Assembly: GCA_949045875.1 (NCBI GenBank)
Contig: CARPYP010000001.1
Location: forward strand, 1-64,000
Reading direction: 5' to 3'
Source: an uncultured Clostridia bacterium
GTDB lineage: Bacteria; Bacillota; Clostridia; TANB77; CAG-508
Length of the DNA: 64,000 nucleotides
Shown here piece after piece: positions 1 through 8,308 of the stretch. The notes beneath the pieces were generated by a model. It saw only the letters and a program-made list of their open reading frames with translations. It did no database searches and had not been told where the DNA came from. A program made the translations under genes and the position numbers. Position 1 is the first letter of the stretch. Each line of letters starts with the position of its first letter.

Positions 1-25
1 TTGGGTATCTTACTTTTTTATTTTT

Positions 26-151
26 TTATTTTCCCCGAATATATTTTACACTAACTACTCCAATTTCATTTATATCTTCATCATATCTACAATTGTATTT
101 ATTTTCTTTATTACAATTTGTTAGTCCATGTCTAATAACATATAATTTCAT
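26..151 (-). pseudogene. Truncated histidine phosphatase (phosphoglycerate mutase family), N-terminal fragment
   Basis: This 41-codon frame starts MKLYVIRHGLTNCNKENKYN and matches the first 31 residues of the intact phosphatase at 15994-16530 almost exactly, including the RHG catalytic motif. It then runs into unrelated residues and stops. It follows the GDPD gene at the same spacing as the intact pair, so it is a broken copy of the same gene block. The truncated product lacks the second histidine and cannot be a working phosphatase. Confidence 0.8.
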
Positions 152-153
152 AT

Positions 154-1161
154 TTAATTCTTCTCAATCAATTCTTTTAATTTATCTGGAAAATTTACAG
201 TCATTCCTTCAATGTTTAAATTATACACTTTTTTCATTATTTCTTCATTAGAAATCCCCCATAGTCTAACCCCCAATCTCTTATTATTAGCAATTTCTAT
301 ATCATCTTCAGATACTAAATCTGCTTTAGGACAAATTTGGTTTCCTTTAATTTTTAGTAATTTTTCTATATTATATTTATTTATTCTATCTTTAATAAGC
401 CATGACAATTTTATATTTGAATCTATTTTTCTCACATTTTCAAGTGCATTATATATAAATGAACTTATATAAATATTGTTATGTACTTTATATTTATTTA
501 TAATTTCTAGTGTTTCTTTCTCTATTCCTAAAACTTTCAATTCTATTGCAAATGTTAAATCTTTGTTTAAAAAATCACTAGCAAAATCTTCAAATAACAC
601 TATTTTCTCATTTTTATATTTACTATCAAACCAACTTCCAAAATCTAATTCTAATAATTCTTGATAATTATAATCTGATATTCTTCCGCTTCCATTAGAT
701 TTGTTATCTATTATATCATCGTGAAATATAACTATCTTTCCATCTTTTGTTCTTTGTAAATCTAATTCAATTCCATTGCTCCCTAACTCTAATGCTTTTT
801 CAAATGCTATTCTTGTATTTTCTGGTGCATACGCAGATGCTCCTCTATGTGCATATACTATAAAATTATTATTTCCCAATATTTTACAATTCTTAATTCC
901 TATTTCTTGTACTTTTATATATATATCATACCAACTAAAACATCTATAAATGTTCTTTCCATTACACTCTTGATTATATCTAGCATCAAAGCAAATTACT
1001 GGAATCTTTTCTGATATTGTATTAATGTTATCTACTTTATCTTCTATCATTAAATCAATACTATTCTCTAAACATATATCTAGCTTATCTTCTGGACTAA
1101 ATATTATTTTATCATAATAGATGTTATATTCTTTTAACCAATTAATAACTATTTTTCTCAT
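154..1161 (-). CDS. Glycerophosphodiester phosphodiesterase with a nucleotidase-domain remnant at its N terminus
   Basis: Residues 100-335 form a GDPD TIM-barrel domain: HRGASAYAPENT at 105-116, ELDLQ at 132-136 and HDD at 147-149 carry the expected catalytic and metal-binding residues. The family hydrolyses glycerophosphodiesters to glycerol 3-phosphate and an alcohol. Residues 1-90 resemble the C-terminal part of the 5'-nucleotidase domain of the protein at 17254-18693 (CLENSIDLMIED against CLENNIDLMIED). That homology continues upstream of the ATG to about 1250, so the N-terminus is a fused relic rather than a designed domain. The close paralogue at 16533-17252 starts directly at the GDPD domain. 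GDPD activity is plausible; translation of the chimera is uncertain. Confidence 0.75.
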   Translation of the reverse strand: MRKIVINWLKEYNIYYDKIIFSPEDKLDICLENSIDLMIEDKVDNINTISEKIPVICFDARYNQECNGKNIYRCFSWYDIYIKVQEIGIKNCKILGNNNFIVYAHRGASAYAPENTRIAFEKALELGSNGIELDLQRTKDGKIVIFHDDIIDNKSNGSGRISDYNYQELLELDFGSWFDSKYKNEKIVLFEDFASDFLNKDLTFAIELKVLGIEKETLEIINKYKVHNNIYISSFIYNALENVRKIDSNIKLSWLIKDRINKYNIEKLLKIKGNQICPKADLVSEDDIEIANNKRLGVRLWGISNEEIMKKVYNLNIEGMTVNFPDKLKELIEKN

Positions 1162-1414
1162 TTTATCGCCGTTTTCATCATCTTTATCAGTTAAAAATCT
1201 TGCTTTTATTATATATATTTCATTTCCATCTTCTTTTAACTTACTTGCTATATTCTTTTAATTTTTCATCTCTTTGTTTTCCTATATCCATATTATCAAT
1301 GTTTCCATTTCCTATTGCCCTTATTAGTTCTATATCTATTTCATTCCATATTCCTATTGAATCAATCAGTGTTCCATCCATATCAAATATAATTACTTTT
1401 TTATCTTTTAACAT
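1162..1414 (-). pseudogene. Chimeric HAD phosphatase remnant (HAD N terminus joined to nucleotidase fragment)
   Basis: An ATG at 1414 with an A/G-rich Shine-Dalgarno region opens a frame beginning MLKDKKVIIFDMDGTLIDS. It is nearly identical to the start of the HAD phosphatase at 8691-9419 through DEKLKEYSK and then hits a stop. In another frame the sequence continues as LKEDGNEIYIIKAR and runs into the 154-1161 gene; this matches the middle of the nucleotidase domain of 17254-18693. The junction sits in a short A-rich stretch common to both parents, so an illegitimate recombination between two different HAD genes is the simplest explanation. Confidence 0.7.
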
Positions 1415-1634
1415 ATTGAGTTACCCCTTTTTTCTAATTACTATTAATTTAGTAGTCGTACTCATAGAAGAATTAAGACACATATTAATATTGCAAAGAA
1501 ATTCTTTACAAACTGTTTTCTCTCTAATTTGTCTTATATTCTTAACTGTACATTTATAATTTTAACTTATATTTTAATAAAATGGAATATAAACTATTAT
1601 AAATTTTTTAATCAGTATACAAAAATTACACATT

Positions 1635-1757
1635 TTTATTTGAAAATATCTGCAATTTCACATTCTAATGCATCTGCTATTTTTTTCATTGTTATAAGCG
1701 AAGGATTTGCTTTAATCCCTCTTTCTAAAAGCGATAAATATCCACTAGTCCCTGAGT
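1635..1757 (-). pseudogene. C-terminal remnant of an XRE-type HTH regulator
   Basis: Read on the minus strand, this stretch gives GYLSLLERGIKANPS, followed after an eight-A run by IADALECEIADIFK and a stop. That is the second half of a Cro/C1-type helix-turn-helix domain. The two halves are in different frames across the A run and no start codon remains, so this is a relic. It directly abuts the broken NUDIX frame at 1745-1906. Confidence 0.5.
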
Positions 1758-1906
1758 AACAATAATTCATTATTGTCATTTATAATCCAAACATGTGCTG
1801 TTCTATGAAAATTACCATCTTCATGTGCTTTTGTTTTTTCTTTTATTTCTCCAATAGGATTATTATTTTCATCAAATATATCTATTCCATTGTTCCTCTC
1901 CCACAT
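1745..1906 (-). pseudogene. Truncated NUDIX hydrolase (N-terminal 53 codons)
   Basis: The ATG overlaps the stop codon of the upstream phosphoribosyltransferase (TAATG), a translational coupling. The frame reads MWERNNGIDIFDENNNPIGE and later HRTAHVWIINDNNELLL, the N-terminal segment of Idi/YfcD-like NUDIX proteins. It stops before any NUDIX box and joins the HTH remnant, so a deletion fused two unrelated genes. The overlap shows the intact ancestor was co-translated with the PRTase. Confidence 0.65.
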
Positions 1907-2499
1907 TAAAAAAATATATTATCTTCTAAATCATCTGGATGTTCTAATTCTGTTTGTAAATCTTCCCAAAGAAATAAATGATAAAAGTATTCTACATTTA
2001 ACTCTTTACATTTTTCTTTGCTAAATTCATTATCTCCATTATAATAAAATGCTACATCTTCATATTCTACAATATCTTTAAAATCTCTACTACCATATTC
2101 CTTTGTTAAGCAAACATATGATATTTTGGCATTTTTATATCTCTTTTTTATTTCATTTATACATATCTCTACACTTGTTCCCGTACTGTGCATTGCTTCA
2201 ACTACTAAAAATACTGGTTCTTTTTTATTTATTTCTATTGAATCAAATGGATTAAAAATCATTTCAATTTTGTTCTGTCCATTTTTATAAGCTATATGTT
2301 TAACTTGCATAGGCAAGAATTTAACAATGTTTAGTTTATTAGAAATATATGTCGCTGGTACTGCACCACTTCTTAAAACAGGACATATATAATCTATCTT
2401 TATTTTATTATCTTGAATATATTTTCTTAAATGGTCACATAATTTGTCTATATGTTGTAAAAATTCATTATGTTTCATTCTTTTATAGTTTTTCTGCAT
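1906..2499 (-). CDS. Phosphoribosyltransferase-family protein
   Basis: This 197-aa protein has the type I PRTase layout. A segment at residues 40-56 carries PVLRSGAVPATYISNKL, and the phosphate-binding loop at 98-110 (LVVEAMHSTGTSV) follows a hydrophobic strand. The usual pair of acidic residues before the loop is reduced to one Glu (E101), so substrate and even catalysis are uncertain. The start is supported by AAGGAGAG seven bases upstream of the ATG. It is the first gene after the 0.6-kb block at 2543-3163, and its stop overlaps the start of a broken NUDIX gene. A base-salvage or nucleotide-repair role fits the neighbours but is inference. Confidence 0.65.
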   Translation of the reverse strand: MQKNYKRMKHNEFLQHIDKLCDHLRKYIQDNKIKIDYICPVLRSGAVPATYISNKLNIVKFLPMQVKHIAYKNGQNKIEMIFNPFDSIEINKKEPVFLVVEAMHSTGTSVEICINEIKKRYKNAKISYVCLTKEYGSRDFKDIVEYEDVAFYYNGDNEFSKEKCKELNVEYFYHLFLWEDLQTELEHPDDLEDNIFF

Positions 2500-2627
2500 T
2501 TTACACTCTCCTTGTAAATCTATATAATCCTTTATGTCTAATTTATATCACAAATTAACAATTTTTCATAGTGTTTTGCTAATATTTACAAAACATATTT
2601 ATCCTTACATTTGCTTAATCGCCACAA

Positions 2628-2704
2628 AATCTCCAATAGAAATAATGTCAAGAGTGAGTAATAACGAGTTCATTTTACTCTTGATATTATTTTTATTGGA
2701 GATT
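2628..2704. other. Long hairpin, copy A of a three-member family
   Basis: AATCTCCAATAGAAATAAT pairs with ATTATTTTTATTGGAGATT, enclosing TCAAGAG...CTCTTGA and an inner GTGAGTAATAACGAG segment. Copies lie at 12175-12250 and 15247-15364. The inner core is conserved in all three, but the outer stem of the third copy has a different sequence that still pairs. It lies between genes and is not followed by a clear U-tract. Confidence 0.6.
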
Positions 2705-2723
2705 AAAATTGAGTTCCAAATGT

Positions 2724-2757
2724 TATAGCACGAATTTTCTTGAATTTTCGTGCTATA
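2724..2757. terminator. Hairpin with compensatory change relative to its duplicate
   Basis: TATAGCACGAA pairs with TTCGTGCTATA. In the duplicate at 12271-12302 the matching stem reads ATAGGACGAA / TTCGTCCTAT, so a C-G pair has become G-C with pairing kept. A second hairpin, TATATCA / TGATATA, follows at 2764-2797. The A/T-rich flanks allow termination on either strand. Confidence 0.5.
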
Positions 2758-3049
2758 AAAATTTATATCATGGATTTTTCTAATTTTTCGTGATATAAAA
2801 AAATAGACATCAGCACATATCACTGACACCTATTTTTATAAATATTCTCTATAACTCATTTCAATAAATTTCTTCTAATACTTGAAATACTTAGCTTTTC
2901 CTTATATCTACTAATCAACACAACCTATACCTGTTATGCTTACCGTAGATACAACCTTAGTTTTCTCTGTATTTCAAACACTTTGCTCAATTTTCTAAAA
3001 ATTCAGTTCTGTGTTTCCACTTACCACTAAGCGACTACTTTCACTTTCA

Positions 3050-3163
3050 CAACCAAATTTTGATGTTTTTCTTTTCCAAATCTGCCTTTCTCCTCAAAAC
3101 TTATAATCTCCGAAACTATATCAAAATCAAGTATTACATGGCTTGTTTTAGTTGTAGCACTGC
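3050..3163 (-). other. rlmD-like 3' end scar with conserved downstream reading frame (att-like, copy A)
   Basis: In one frame GCAGTGCTACAACTAAAAC encodes AVLQLKQAM and a stop at 3134, matching the RlmD-like tail at 12679-12723 (AVLQLKQDR). In a second frame the block encodes VILDFDIVSEIISFEEKGR and continues to KVKVVA and a stop. Differences from copy B in that frame are conservative (M/I, T/S), which argues for past protein-level constraint. Homology to the recombinase-bearing copy breaks at about 3163, inside the presumed crossover region. Confidence 0.5.
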
Positions 3164-3179
3164 TCCTTGTAAATATCTA

Positions 3180-3248
3180 TTATAAATATACTTGACTATC
3201 TTCTATATCATCTATAGACTCACTATGTCTTATTAAATAAATCTTCAT
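3180..3248 (-). pseudogene. Histidine phosphatase N-terminal fragment (22 codons)
   Basis: The frame MKIYLIRHSESIDDIEDSQV starts like a phosphoglycerate-mutase-family enzyme, with RH in the correct position, and stops after 22 residues. It overlaps the end of another short frame (about 3247-3360, beginning MDIWDSIKILLKDFENRA) that I do not recognise. It sits immediately beyond the att-like scar, so it is probably cargo cut by the recombination event. Confidence 0.5.
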
Positions 3249-3653
3249 AATTTGTCCAGCCTTTCTTACTCCTCCATATATTATGTATCTTTTTTATATC
3301 ATAATTTGCCCTATTTTCAAAGTCTTTTAATAATATTTTTATACTGTCCCATATATCCATTTATCCTTTTTTAATACAACACACATTATTTTTTACCCTT
3401 TTTACTTTTCCTGTGTTATACCCTTATACTCCACACACCCTAAATCTTAGTTTTACTTTATTTTTCAAGCTTTATAATAGTGTCAAAATGTCCAGTTGAG
3501 TTGTTGAAAAATAACCTCAAATGGACATTTTGACATATCCATTTAAACCTCATTTTGTGTCCAGTTGAGCATTTTTTGTTTAGTAATTTTTATATTTTGT
3601 GATGTAAAAATTGGTTCTTATTTTTGATATTATATTTTGCTATATCTCTTTTT

Positions 3654-4193
3654 TTATAATACTTTTTTAGCAGGATATATTTCAAATAATCCCAATTTAT
3701 CAAATGAAATTGTAAATGGTTCAAAGTTCTCCATTATTATATTTTTCATTTCTATTATCTTATTATAATCTTTATCAATATGAATACTAATATGTGGAGT
3801 GTATGTACTAGGATTAAATTTTTCATTCTTTGTCATGTTATATAATTCTGCTTGGATTTCCTTTAAATCATTACTTGGCTTAAATGAGAAATACATATTA
3901 TAACTATTTTCATTTCCTTCTTTTATTTTTATATCTTCTACTAATACATCTATTTTTCTTATATTAATTGCATTAAAACATTTTATTGCTTCTTCTTTAT
4001 TATTTTCATCCCAATATGATAATGTAAAATGATATGGTAAAGTATCCTCTTCTTTTCTATTATTTAGTGTATAAGGGGCTTTTAAATATGGTACTTTGCA
4101 TAAATTATAATTCTCTAATTTTGATAAAATCTTTCTAATTTTGCTTAAACTCTCCTCATTAAATAATGTAATACATGTAATTCTCTTTTTCAT
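3654..4193 (-). CDS. 2H phosphoesterase (LigT / 2'-5' RNA ligase-like)
   Basis: The 179-aa protein has the two HxT/S motifs of the 2H phosphoesterase superfamily: HFT at residues 55-57 and HIS at 134-136, at the right spacing for the twofold fold. Family members hydrolyse 2',3'-cyclic phosphates or related nucleotide products. The start at 4193 lies 12 bases downstream of the end of an MBL-fold remnant, so it was once second in an operon. It fits the cargo theme of phosphoester and nucleotide processing. The exact substrate cannot be read from sequence. Confidence 0.75.
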   Translation of the reverse strand: MKKRITCITLFNEESLSKIRKILSKLENYNLCKVPYLKAPYTLNNRKEEDTLPYHFTLSYWDENNKEEAIKCFNAINIRKIDVLVEDIKIKEGNENSYNMYFSFKPSNDLKEIQAELYNMTKNEKFNPSTYTPHISIHIDKDYNKIIEMKNIIMENFEPFTISFDKLGLFEIYPAKKVL

Positions 4194-4205
4194 TATCTAT
4201 TCCCC

Positions 4206-4345
4206 TTATTCAATTTCAATAGTTTCATCATTTTCTAGTATTTCATAATCAACCTCATACTTTTCAAACATTTCTTTTATATAATCAAAGTCTGGTGGAA
4301 ATGCTGGATTGTCCATATGTATTGGAATTGTTAATACTGCTTTTT
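4206..4345 (-). pseudogene. C-terminal remnant of a metallo-beta-lactamase-fold hydrolase
   Basis: The minus-strand frame reads KAVLTIPIHMDNPAFPPDFD and ends YEILENDETIEIE before a stop. The IPIHM...PAFPPDFDYIKEMF stretch is typical of the C-terminus of small MBL-fold hydrolases. No upstream metal-binding HxHxDH region exists, so only about the last 45 codons survive. It ends 12 bases before the 2H phosphoesterase start. Confidence 0.55.
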
Positions 4346-4359
4346 ATAAAAATTAATGG

Positions 4360-4485
4360 CTCTCCATCATTTAGTAGTGGAGAACCCTACTTTCAACCCA
4401 ACCATTTATATACCGCATATTGGTCAGCGGAAAACTTTCAACCCTACCATTTATATACCACATATCGGTCAGTGGTAAACTTTCT
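4360..4485 (+). repeat. 45-nt tandem repeat with covarying hairpins, followed by a palindrome
   Basis: Two full 45-nt units (4389-4433 and 4434-4478) are flanked by a degenerate partial unit on the left and the start of a third on the right. Each unit carries a small hairpin: CCGC/GCGG in unit 1 and CCAC/GTGG in unit 2, a compensatory change. On the + strand the array is followed by a perfect palindrome at 4491-4516 and T-rich sequence, a repeat-then-terminator order like type III antitoxin RNAs. No toxin gene follows. The minus strand has no recognisable ORF here. Confidence 0.55.
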
Positions 4486-4490
4486 ATTTT

Positions 4491-4516
4491 AAGATTAATA
4501 GTTAACTATTAATCTT
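4491..4516. terminator. Perfect 26-nt palindrome, likely terminator
   Basis: AAGATTAATAG and CTATTAATCTT pair perfectly around TTAA and are followed on the + strand by ATTTTTATT. It would end a + strand transcript through the 45-nt repeats. On the minus strand it lies 130 bases past the end of the SEC-C nuclease gene. Confidence 0.55.
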
Positions 4517-4645
4517 ATTTTTATTATATGCATTTTTCAAAATAAAATTTACTTTATCTTGATTTCTAAATATATTGTATCATATATGTTTAGAAATATC
4601 AAGGAATTTATCAAATATTTTATCTTATTGTCAGTAATCTTTCAC

Positions 4646-6298
4646 TTATTTTCCACAACATCTTTTATACTTTTTTCCACTTCCACATGGACACAAATTA
4701 TTTCTTCCAATTTTATTAATTTTATTTTGCTCTATAAATTTCTTTATTCTCATATCCTTCTTTATAATTGCTATCTCTTCTACTTGTTTTTCCATTTCAC
4801 TTGGAATATCATCAATTTCCAAAAATTCAAATTTCATTTCATTTAATTTTATATCCTCATCATAATACAAATGTAATTCGACTATATGTTTTATTGATGC
4901 ACACTTCATATTTGCAAAAGTATTTTTTCTATAATCAACTTCACTATCTTCTATTGTCCTATCAGTATGGCAATATGTTAAAATACTTACTTCTCCATTC
5001 ATTAAAAATGCTACTATCTTTTCCTGTAGCTTTTGTTGTTCTATCGCCTTGTTTATCATATCATTAAATTGTTTTTTTGAATCTGTATCTAAATCTAACA
5101 AAAAATTCGATAGTTGAATTCCTCTATGTAATTCATTATCTTCTATAAACTGTATAATCTTCTCTATATGCAATGGTAATTTTTTTTCTGCCTTCGCCTC
5201 TAATTCATTAAAATTTTCCAATGTTACGCATATTTTTATTATATTGTCATAATCTTGTTTCTTTAAAACTTTCTTTACTTTTTTGTTTTTTCTATTGGAA
5301 TCATATATTTTACATTCTTGATTGTTTTCAAGATATTCAATAAACCTTTGTGATTGATTATCTGCTTTCTCTATAAGTTCTTTTAAAGAGTTTATATGTG
5401 AATTGATATCTATTAATGCTGATTCTGGAGTATAGTTTCCTGATTTAACTTCTATTACAATTAAATTATCATCATATATAACTAATAAATCATTTTCAGC
5501 CATTTGCTTTTTTGAATTTTTGCTTTGATAATAATTAGATTTATATATTTCAGCTTTTGGTATTATTTTTGCAAATAATCTTCCAACAACTTTTTCTGCT
5601 GTATCCCCTTGAATTTTACTCCATTTTTGATTATTTTCTTCATTTCTCTTTATTATATCTTTTTGCAAAATTCTATACATATTATCAAATAATTGATATT
5701 TTCCTAAACAATAATACATATCATTGATTCTTATAAATGGCTTCTTATCAATTGGTAATTTATTTATTAGCCAACCTGAATATTCTTTACTCTCATCAAT
5801 GAATTCATCACATTCACCTATTGAATATGAAAACTTACTAACAAAGTCAATTGACCATTCTGTAATTTTTATTATATCTCGTGTTCCTAACTCCATAAGA
5901 TCTTCTATTGCACTTTGACATTCAGTTTCTTCTTTTTTGTTTGCCTGTCCATTTAGTAATCTTTCACTAAGTATAGAATTGGTGAATATATCATCAATTT
6001 TTTGTCTTGCTTCATGAAAACCATAAGTAAAAGCATGTTGAAGTTTTTCCATTCCACTTAAGAATTCTTCGACTGAAATACAATATTCCTTCTCAAATAA
6101 TTCCTTTTGTGGATATATAAAGTCTTTTAAATGTTCTATTTCATATATAGCATATCTCTTTCCTTTGCAAATATTAGATAAGTATGAATCTAATATAAAT
6201 CTTTCCGTACCAATATCCCATCCCTTGTCGTCTTGTCTTTTATTGTAAAAATATGATAATAAAAACTCAAATGTTAAATTGTATAAATCCTTAACCAT
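4646..6298 (-). CDS. SEC-C motif protein with a PD-(D/E)XK nuclease-like core
   Basis: The 550-aa protein ends in a zinc-binding SEC-C motif, CPCGSGKKYKRCCGK. Near the middle, E236 and the stretch ENDLLVIYDD...LIVIEVKSG (D270, E283, K285) match a PD-(D/E)XK nuclease core, as in NERD or restriction-like domains. The first 220 residues are helical and unrecognised. The SEC-C tail here is part of a long separate gene and is not an att copy of secA. It overlaps the upstream 143-aa gene by 25 bases, so the two are translationally coupled. A defence or stress nuclease role is inference. Confidence 0.6.
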   Translation of the reverse strand: MVKDLYNLTFEFLLSYFYNKRQDDKGWDIGTERFILDSYLSNICKGKRYAIYEIEHLKDFIYPQKELFEKEYCISVEEFLSGMEKLQHAFTYGFHEARQKIDDIFTNSILSERLLNGQANKKEETECQSAIEDLMELGTRDIIKITEWSIDFVSKFSYSIGECDEFIDESKEYSGWLINKLPIDKKPFIRINDMYYCLGKYQLFDNMYRILQKDIIKRNEENNQKWSKIQGDTAEKVVGRLFAKIIPKAEIYKSNYYQSKNSKKQMAENDLLVIYDDNLIVIEVKSGNYTPESALIDINSHINSLKELIEKADNQSQRFIEYLENNQECKIYDSNRKNKKVKKVLKKQDYDNIIKICVTLENFNELEAKAEKKLPLHIEKIIQFIEDNELHRGIQLSNFLLDLDTDSKKQFNDMINKAIEQQKLQEKIVAFLMNGEVSILTYCHTDRTIEDSEVDYRKNTFANMKCASIKHIVELHLYYDEDIKLNEMKFEFLEIDDIPSEMEKQVEEIAIIKKDMRIKKFIEQNKINKIGRNNLCPCGSGKKYKRCCGK

Positions 6299-6705
6299 AG
6301 AATATATCTTCCAAATAATTCTTCTGCCATTTCTTCTTTTTCATTTATTTGAATACAAACTGCTATACTTTGAATATATTCCATTGTTCTTGTAGCGAAT
6401 ATAGCATCTTCACTAAGTTCACTTTCTGAATCTACATTTAAATTTGTAAATACTTCATAACTATGAGCCATTCTTAATAACGAATATATATCACAATTTG
6501 AGATTATGTTTTGTAGTTCTATTATTATATTTTGTATTTCTTTTCTTATTTTTTCTTGGCTATTTGCGTATAATCTTATATACTTTTCATACTGTTCAGG
6601 ACTCATAGTATTTCTAGTTTCAACTATATTTTCATATCTTATAACTTCAAACAATCCATTACTATAATATTCATCTGGATATACTTTTTTCTTACTTTTT
6701 TTCAT
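6274..6705 (-). CDS. Hypothetical protein coupled to the SEC-C nuclease
   Basis: The 143-aa soluble, mostly helical protein begins MKKSKKKVYPDEYYSNG and has no motif I recognise. It is rich in Glu and Ile with heptad-like stretches around residues 45-75. The reading frame overlaps the start of the 550-aa nuclease by 25 bases, so they are one translational unit. It could be a partner or small regulator of the nuclease; there is no direct evidence. An ATA/T-rich gap of about 240 bases precedes the next gene upstream. Confidence 0.5.
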   Translation of the reverse strand: MKKSKKKVYPDEYYSNGLFEVIRYENIVETRNTMSPEQYEKYIRLYANSQEKIRKEIQNIIIELQNIISNCDIYSLLRMAHSYEVFTNLNVDSESELSEDAIFATRTMEYIQSIAVCIQINEKEEMAEELFGRYILWLRIYTI

Positions 6706-6910
6706 TTATACTCCTATCGTTTTATAAAATATCCATTATTTTGCACGAACATTTGTATTGTATCATGTTTCTTAATAACATTCAATGTTTTTAGCAAAAT
6801 TTGTAAAATTTTATTGATAATACATATAAATTATATTATAATAGTTTTACATTTAATGTTGCACACTTATACAGTGTGGATTTGGTTTCATCTTTTATTA
6901 AGATGCTTTA

Positions 6911-6936
6911 AAAGCCTTCTATCAAAAGAAGGCTTT
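6911..6936. terminator. Hairpin terminator after the serine hydrolase gene
   Basis: AAAGCCTTCT pairs with AGAAGGCTTT around ATCAAA. It sits 11 bases beyond the stop of the minus-strand hydrolase at 6948. The flanking U-tract is short, so efficiency is uncertain. Confidence 0.65.
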
Positions 6937-6947
6937 ACTATATTAAA

Positions 6948-7499
6948 CTATAAATAACTTACTATATCTTCAAATGTATCATATCCACTTTCACTATTGA
7001 TATGTCCTGCATTTGGTATTAAGATTTGTTTTGTAGCAATTTTATCTGCAAATTCTTTTTCTACTTCATATTTTACATATGGGTCATTGTCTGAATAAAA
7101 ACATATTATTTCATTTGCATATTGTTTTACATCTTCTAAGTTATTAAAATACATTGTTCTATTTACTGTATCGTATTCTTCATTTATTCCTAAATAGTTG
7201 TTAAATCCACATACAAATATTAATTTTTTAACTTTTAATTTATTCTCTACTAAAAATTTGCAAACAAATACTGGTGCAATACTATGTGCTATTATTGTTG
7301 TATTTTCATTAATTATTCCTAAATCTAAATAGTATTTTAACAATTTACTCCAATTTGCATAATTTTGATAACCAACTCCTATTGGAAATTGTGGCACATA
7401 TACTTGTTTTCCATCTGATGATATAAAATCTTGTAACCAACTAAAACAATTTCCAAATGGACTCTCAAAACTTCCATGTATTATAAAATAATTTTCCAT
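6948..7499 (-). CDS. RBBP9/YdeN-like serine hydrolase
   Basis: This 183-aa alpha/beta hydrolase has Ser73 in AHSIAP, Asp139 in YSDNDP and His166 in AGHIN, the expected triad order. The nucleophile elbow is degenerate, with Ala in place of both Gly residues of GxSxG. Its paralogues at 9447-9998 and 43785-44333 keep HSLGG. The family is small cytoplasmic esterase-like proteins with poorly known substrates. It follows the MBL-fold gene by 12 bases, in one operon from about 12.06 kb down. Confidence 0.75.
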   Translation of the reverse strand: MENYFIIHGSFESPFGNCFSWLQDFISSDGKQVYVPQFPIGVGYQNYANWSKLLKYYLDLGIINENTTIIAHSIAPVFVCKFLVENKLKVKKLIFVCGFNNYLGINEEYDTVNRTMYFNNLEDVKQYANEIICFYSDNDPYVKYEVEKEFADKIATKQILIPNAGHINSESGYDTFEDIVSYL

Positions 7500-7511
7500 T
7501 TCACATTCCTC

Positions 7512-8264
7512 CTATAATTCTAAAATCATATCATCTTTTGCTGATATAACTTCAATATCATATTTTTTGCTTAAATTTTTAGCAATTATATCTGGATTAC
7601 TCTCTAATATATTGCAATTAAAATGAGTTAAGATTATTTTTTTAGGTCTTATAGTTTTTATAAATTCTTCTACATTAGATATATCTAAATGTTTTGGCTT
7701 AGGTTTATCTTGTATATAATATGGAACATTCATTATTAGTATTTTACAACCTTTATATGATTTTAAAAGTTCTGAAAAATATGCTGTATCTGTTACCAAT
7801 CCTATAATATGATTTCTAGTTTTTATCTTGAATCCATAATTTTCTACACCATGTCTATGCTCTATTGATGACGTAATTTCTATGTTTTTTATTTTATAAT
7901 TTGTATTAGGTTTTATAATATTTACATACTTCGGAAAATCCTTTACATATGGATATAACACTCTTTCTTCTATTGCTTGATTAGGTAATAATAAAGTCCC
8001 TTGTTTTTCTTCTCCACCATTTGTCATTAACTCTACAAATATATTCAAATCGTTAGAATGGTCTATATGTATATGTGATAAAATTATTCCATCAATTTTG
8101 TCCTCATATGTATTTATATATTTATAAAAAGTATTTACTCCTGGATCTATTATTATATTAGTATCATCAATGCTAAAGTATAATCCTCCTGCTTGTCTTA
8201 TTTTCTTAAAAAATATATCTTTATTTCCTGTTGTTCCAAAAAAATGAATAAAATCTTTTTCCAT
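7512..8264 (-). CDS. Metallo-beta-lactamase-fold hydrolase
   Basis: The 250-aa protein contains HIHIDH at residues 64-69, the two-metal motif of MBL hydrolases, preceded by IIIDPGVN. Later DTAYF and ILTHFN segments supply the remaining metal ligands. It resembles PhnP/RNase Z-type phosphodiesterases more than lactamases. A nucleotide or phosphodiester substrate fits the neighbouring NUDIX, HAD and hydrolase genes. The gap to the NUDIX frame upstream is short, consistent with co-transcription. Confidence 0.75.
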   Translation of the reverse strand: MEKDFIHFFGTTGNKDIFFKKIRQAGGLYFSIDDTNIIIDPGVNTFYKYINTYEDKIDGIILSHIHIDHSNDLNIFVELMTNGGEEKQGTLLLPNQAIEERVLYPYVKDFPKYVNIIKPNTNYKIKNIEITSSIEHRHGVENYGFKIKTRNHIIGLVTDTAYFSELLKSYKGCKILIMNVPYYIQDKPKPKHLDISNVEEFIKTIRPKKIILTHFNCNILESNPDIIAKNLSKKYDIEVISAKDDMILEL

Positions 8265-8308
8265 AATATTTTCTCCTATTTCATACTTTACTTTTCTATG
8301 CTTTTAAT

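Larger units (their letters stand above)
2543..3163. repeat. Diverged 0.6-kb duplicate block (copy A), upstream of the PRTase gene
   Basis: This stretch aligns along its length with 12105-12708. It has the same order of features: an rlmD-like 3' end, a conserved short reading frame, hairpins, and a long stem-loop. Identity is high but with scattered substitutions and small indels, so the duplication is old. Each copy ends just upstream of a minus-strand gene start (PRTase here, GNAT-pyrophosphatase at the other copy). Homology stops abruptly at about 3163, where copy B continues into the serine recombinase gene and this copy does not. It is a scar of a second, decayed element. Confidence 0.75.

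Noticed and set aside
4389..4478. 45-nt repeats as a CRISPR array
   Set aside because: The units are directly adjacent with no unique spacers and no cas genes are present.
4646..4705. The SEC-C tail of the 550-aa protein as another secA att copy
   Set aside because: It is an in-frame part of a long distinct gene, and its DNA differs from the secA end over most of the 50-nt region.
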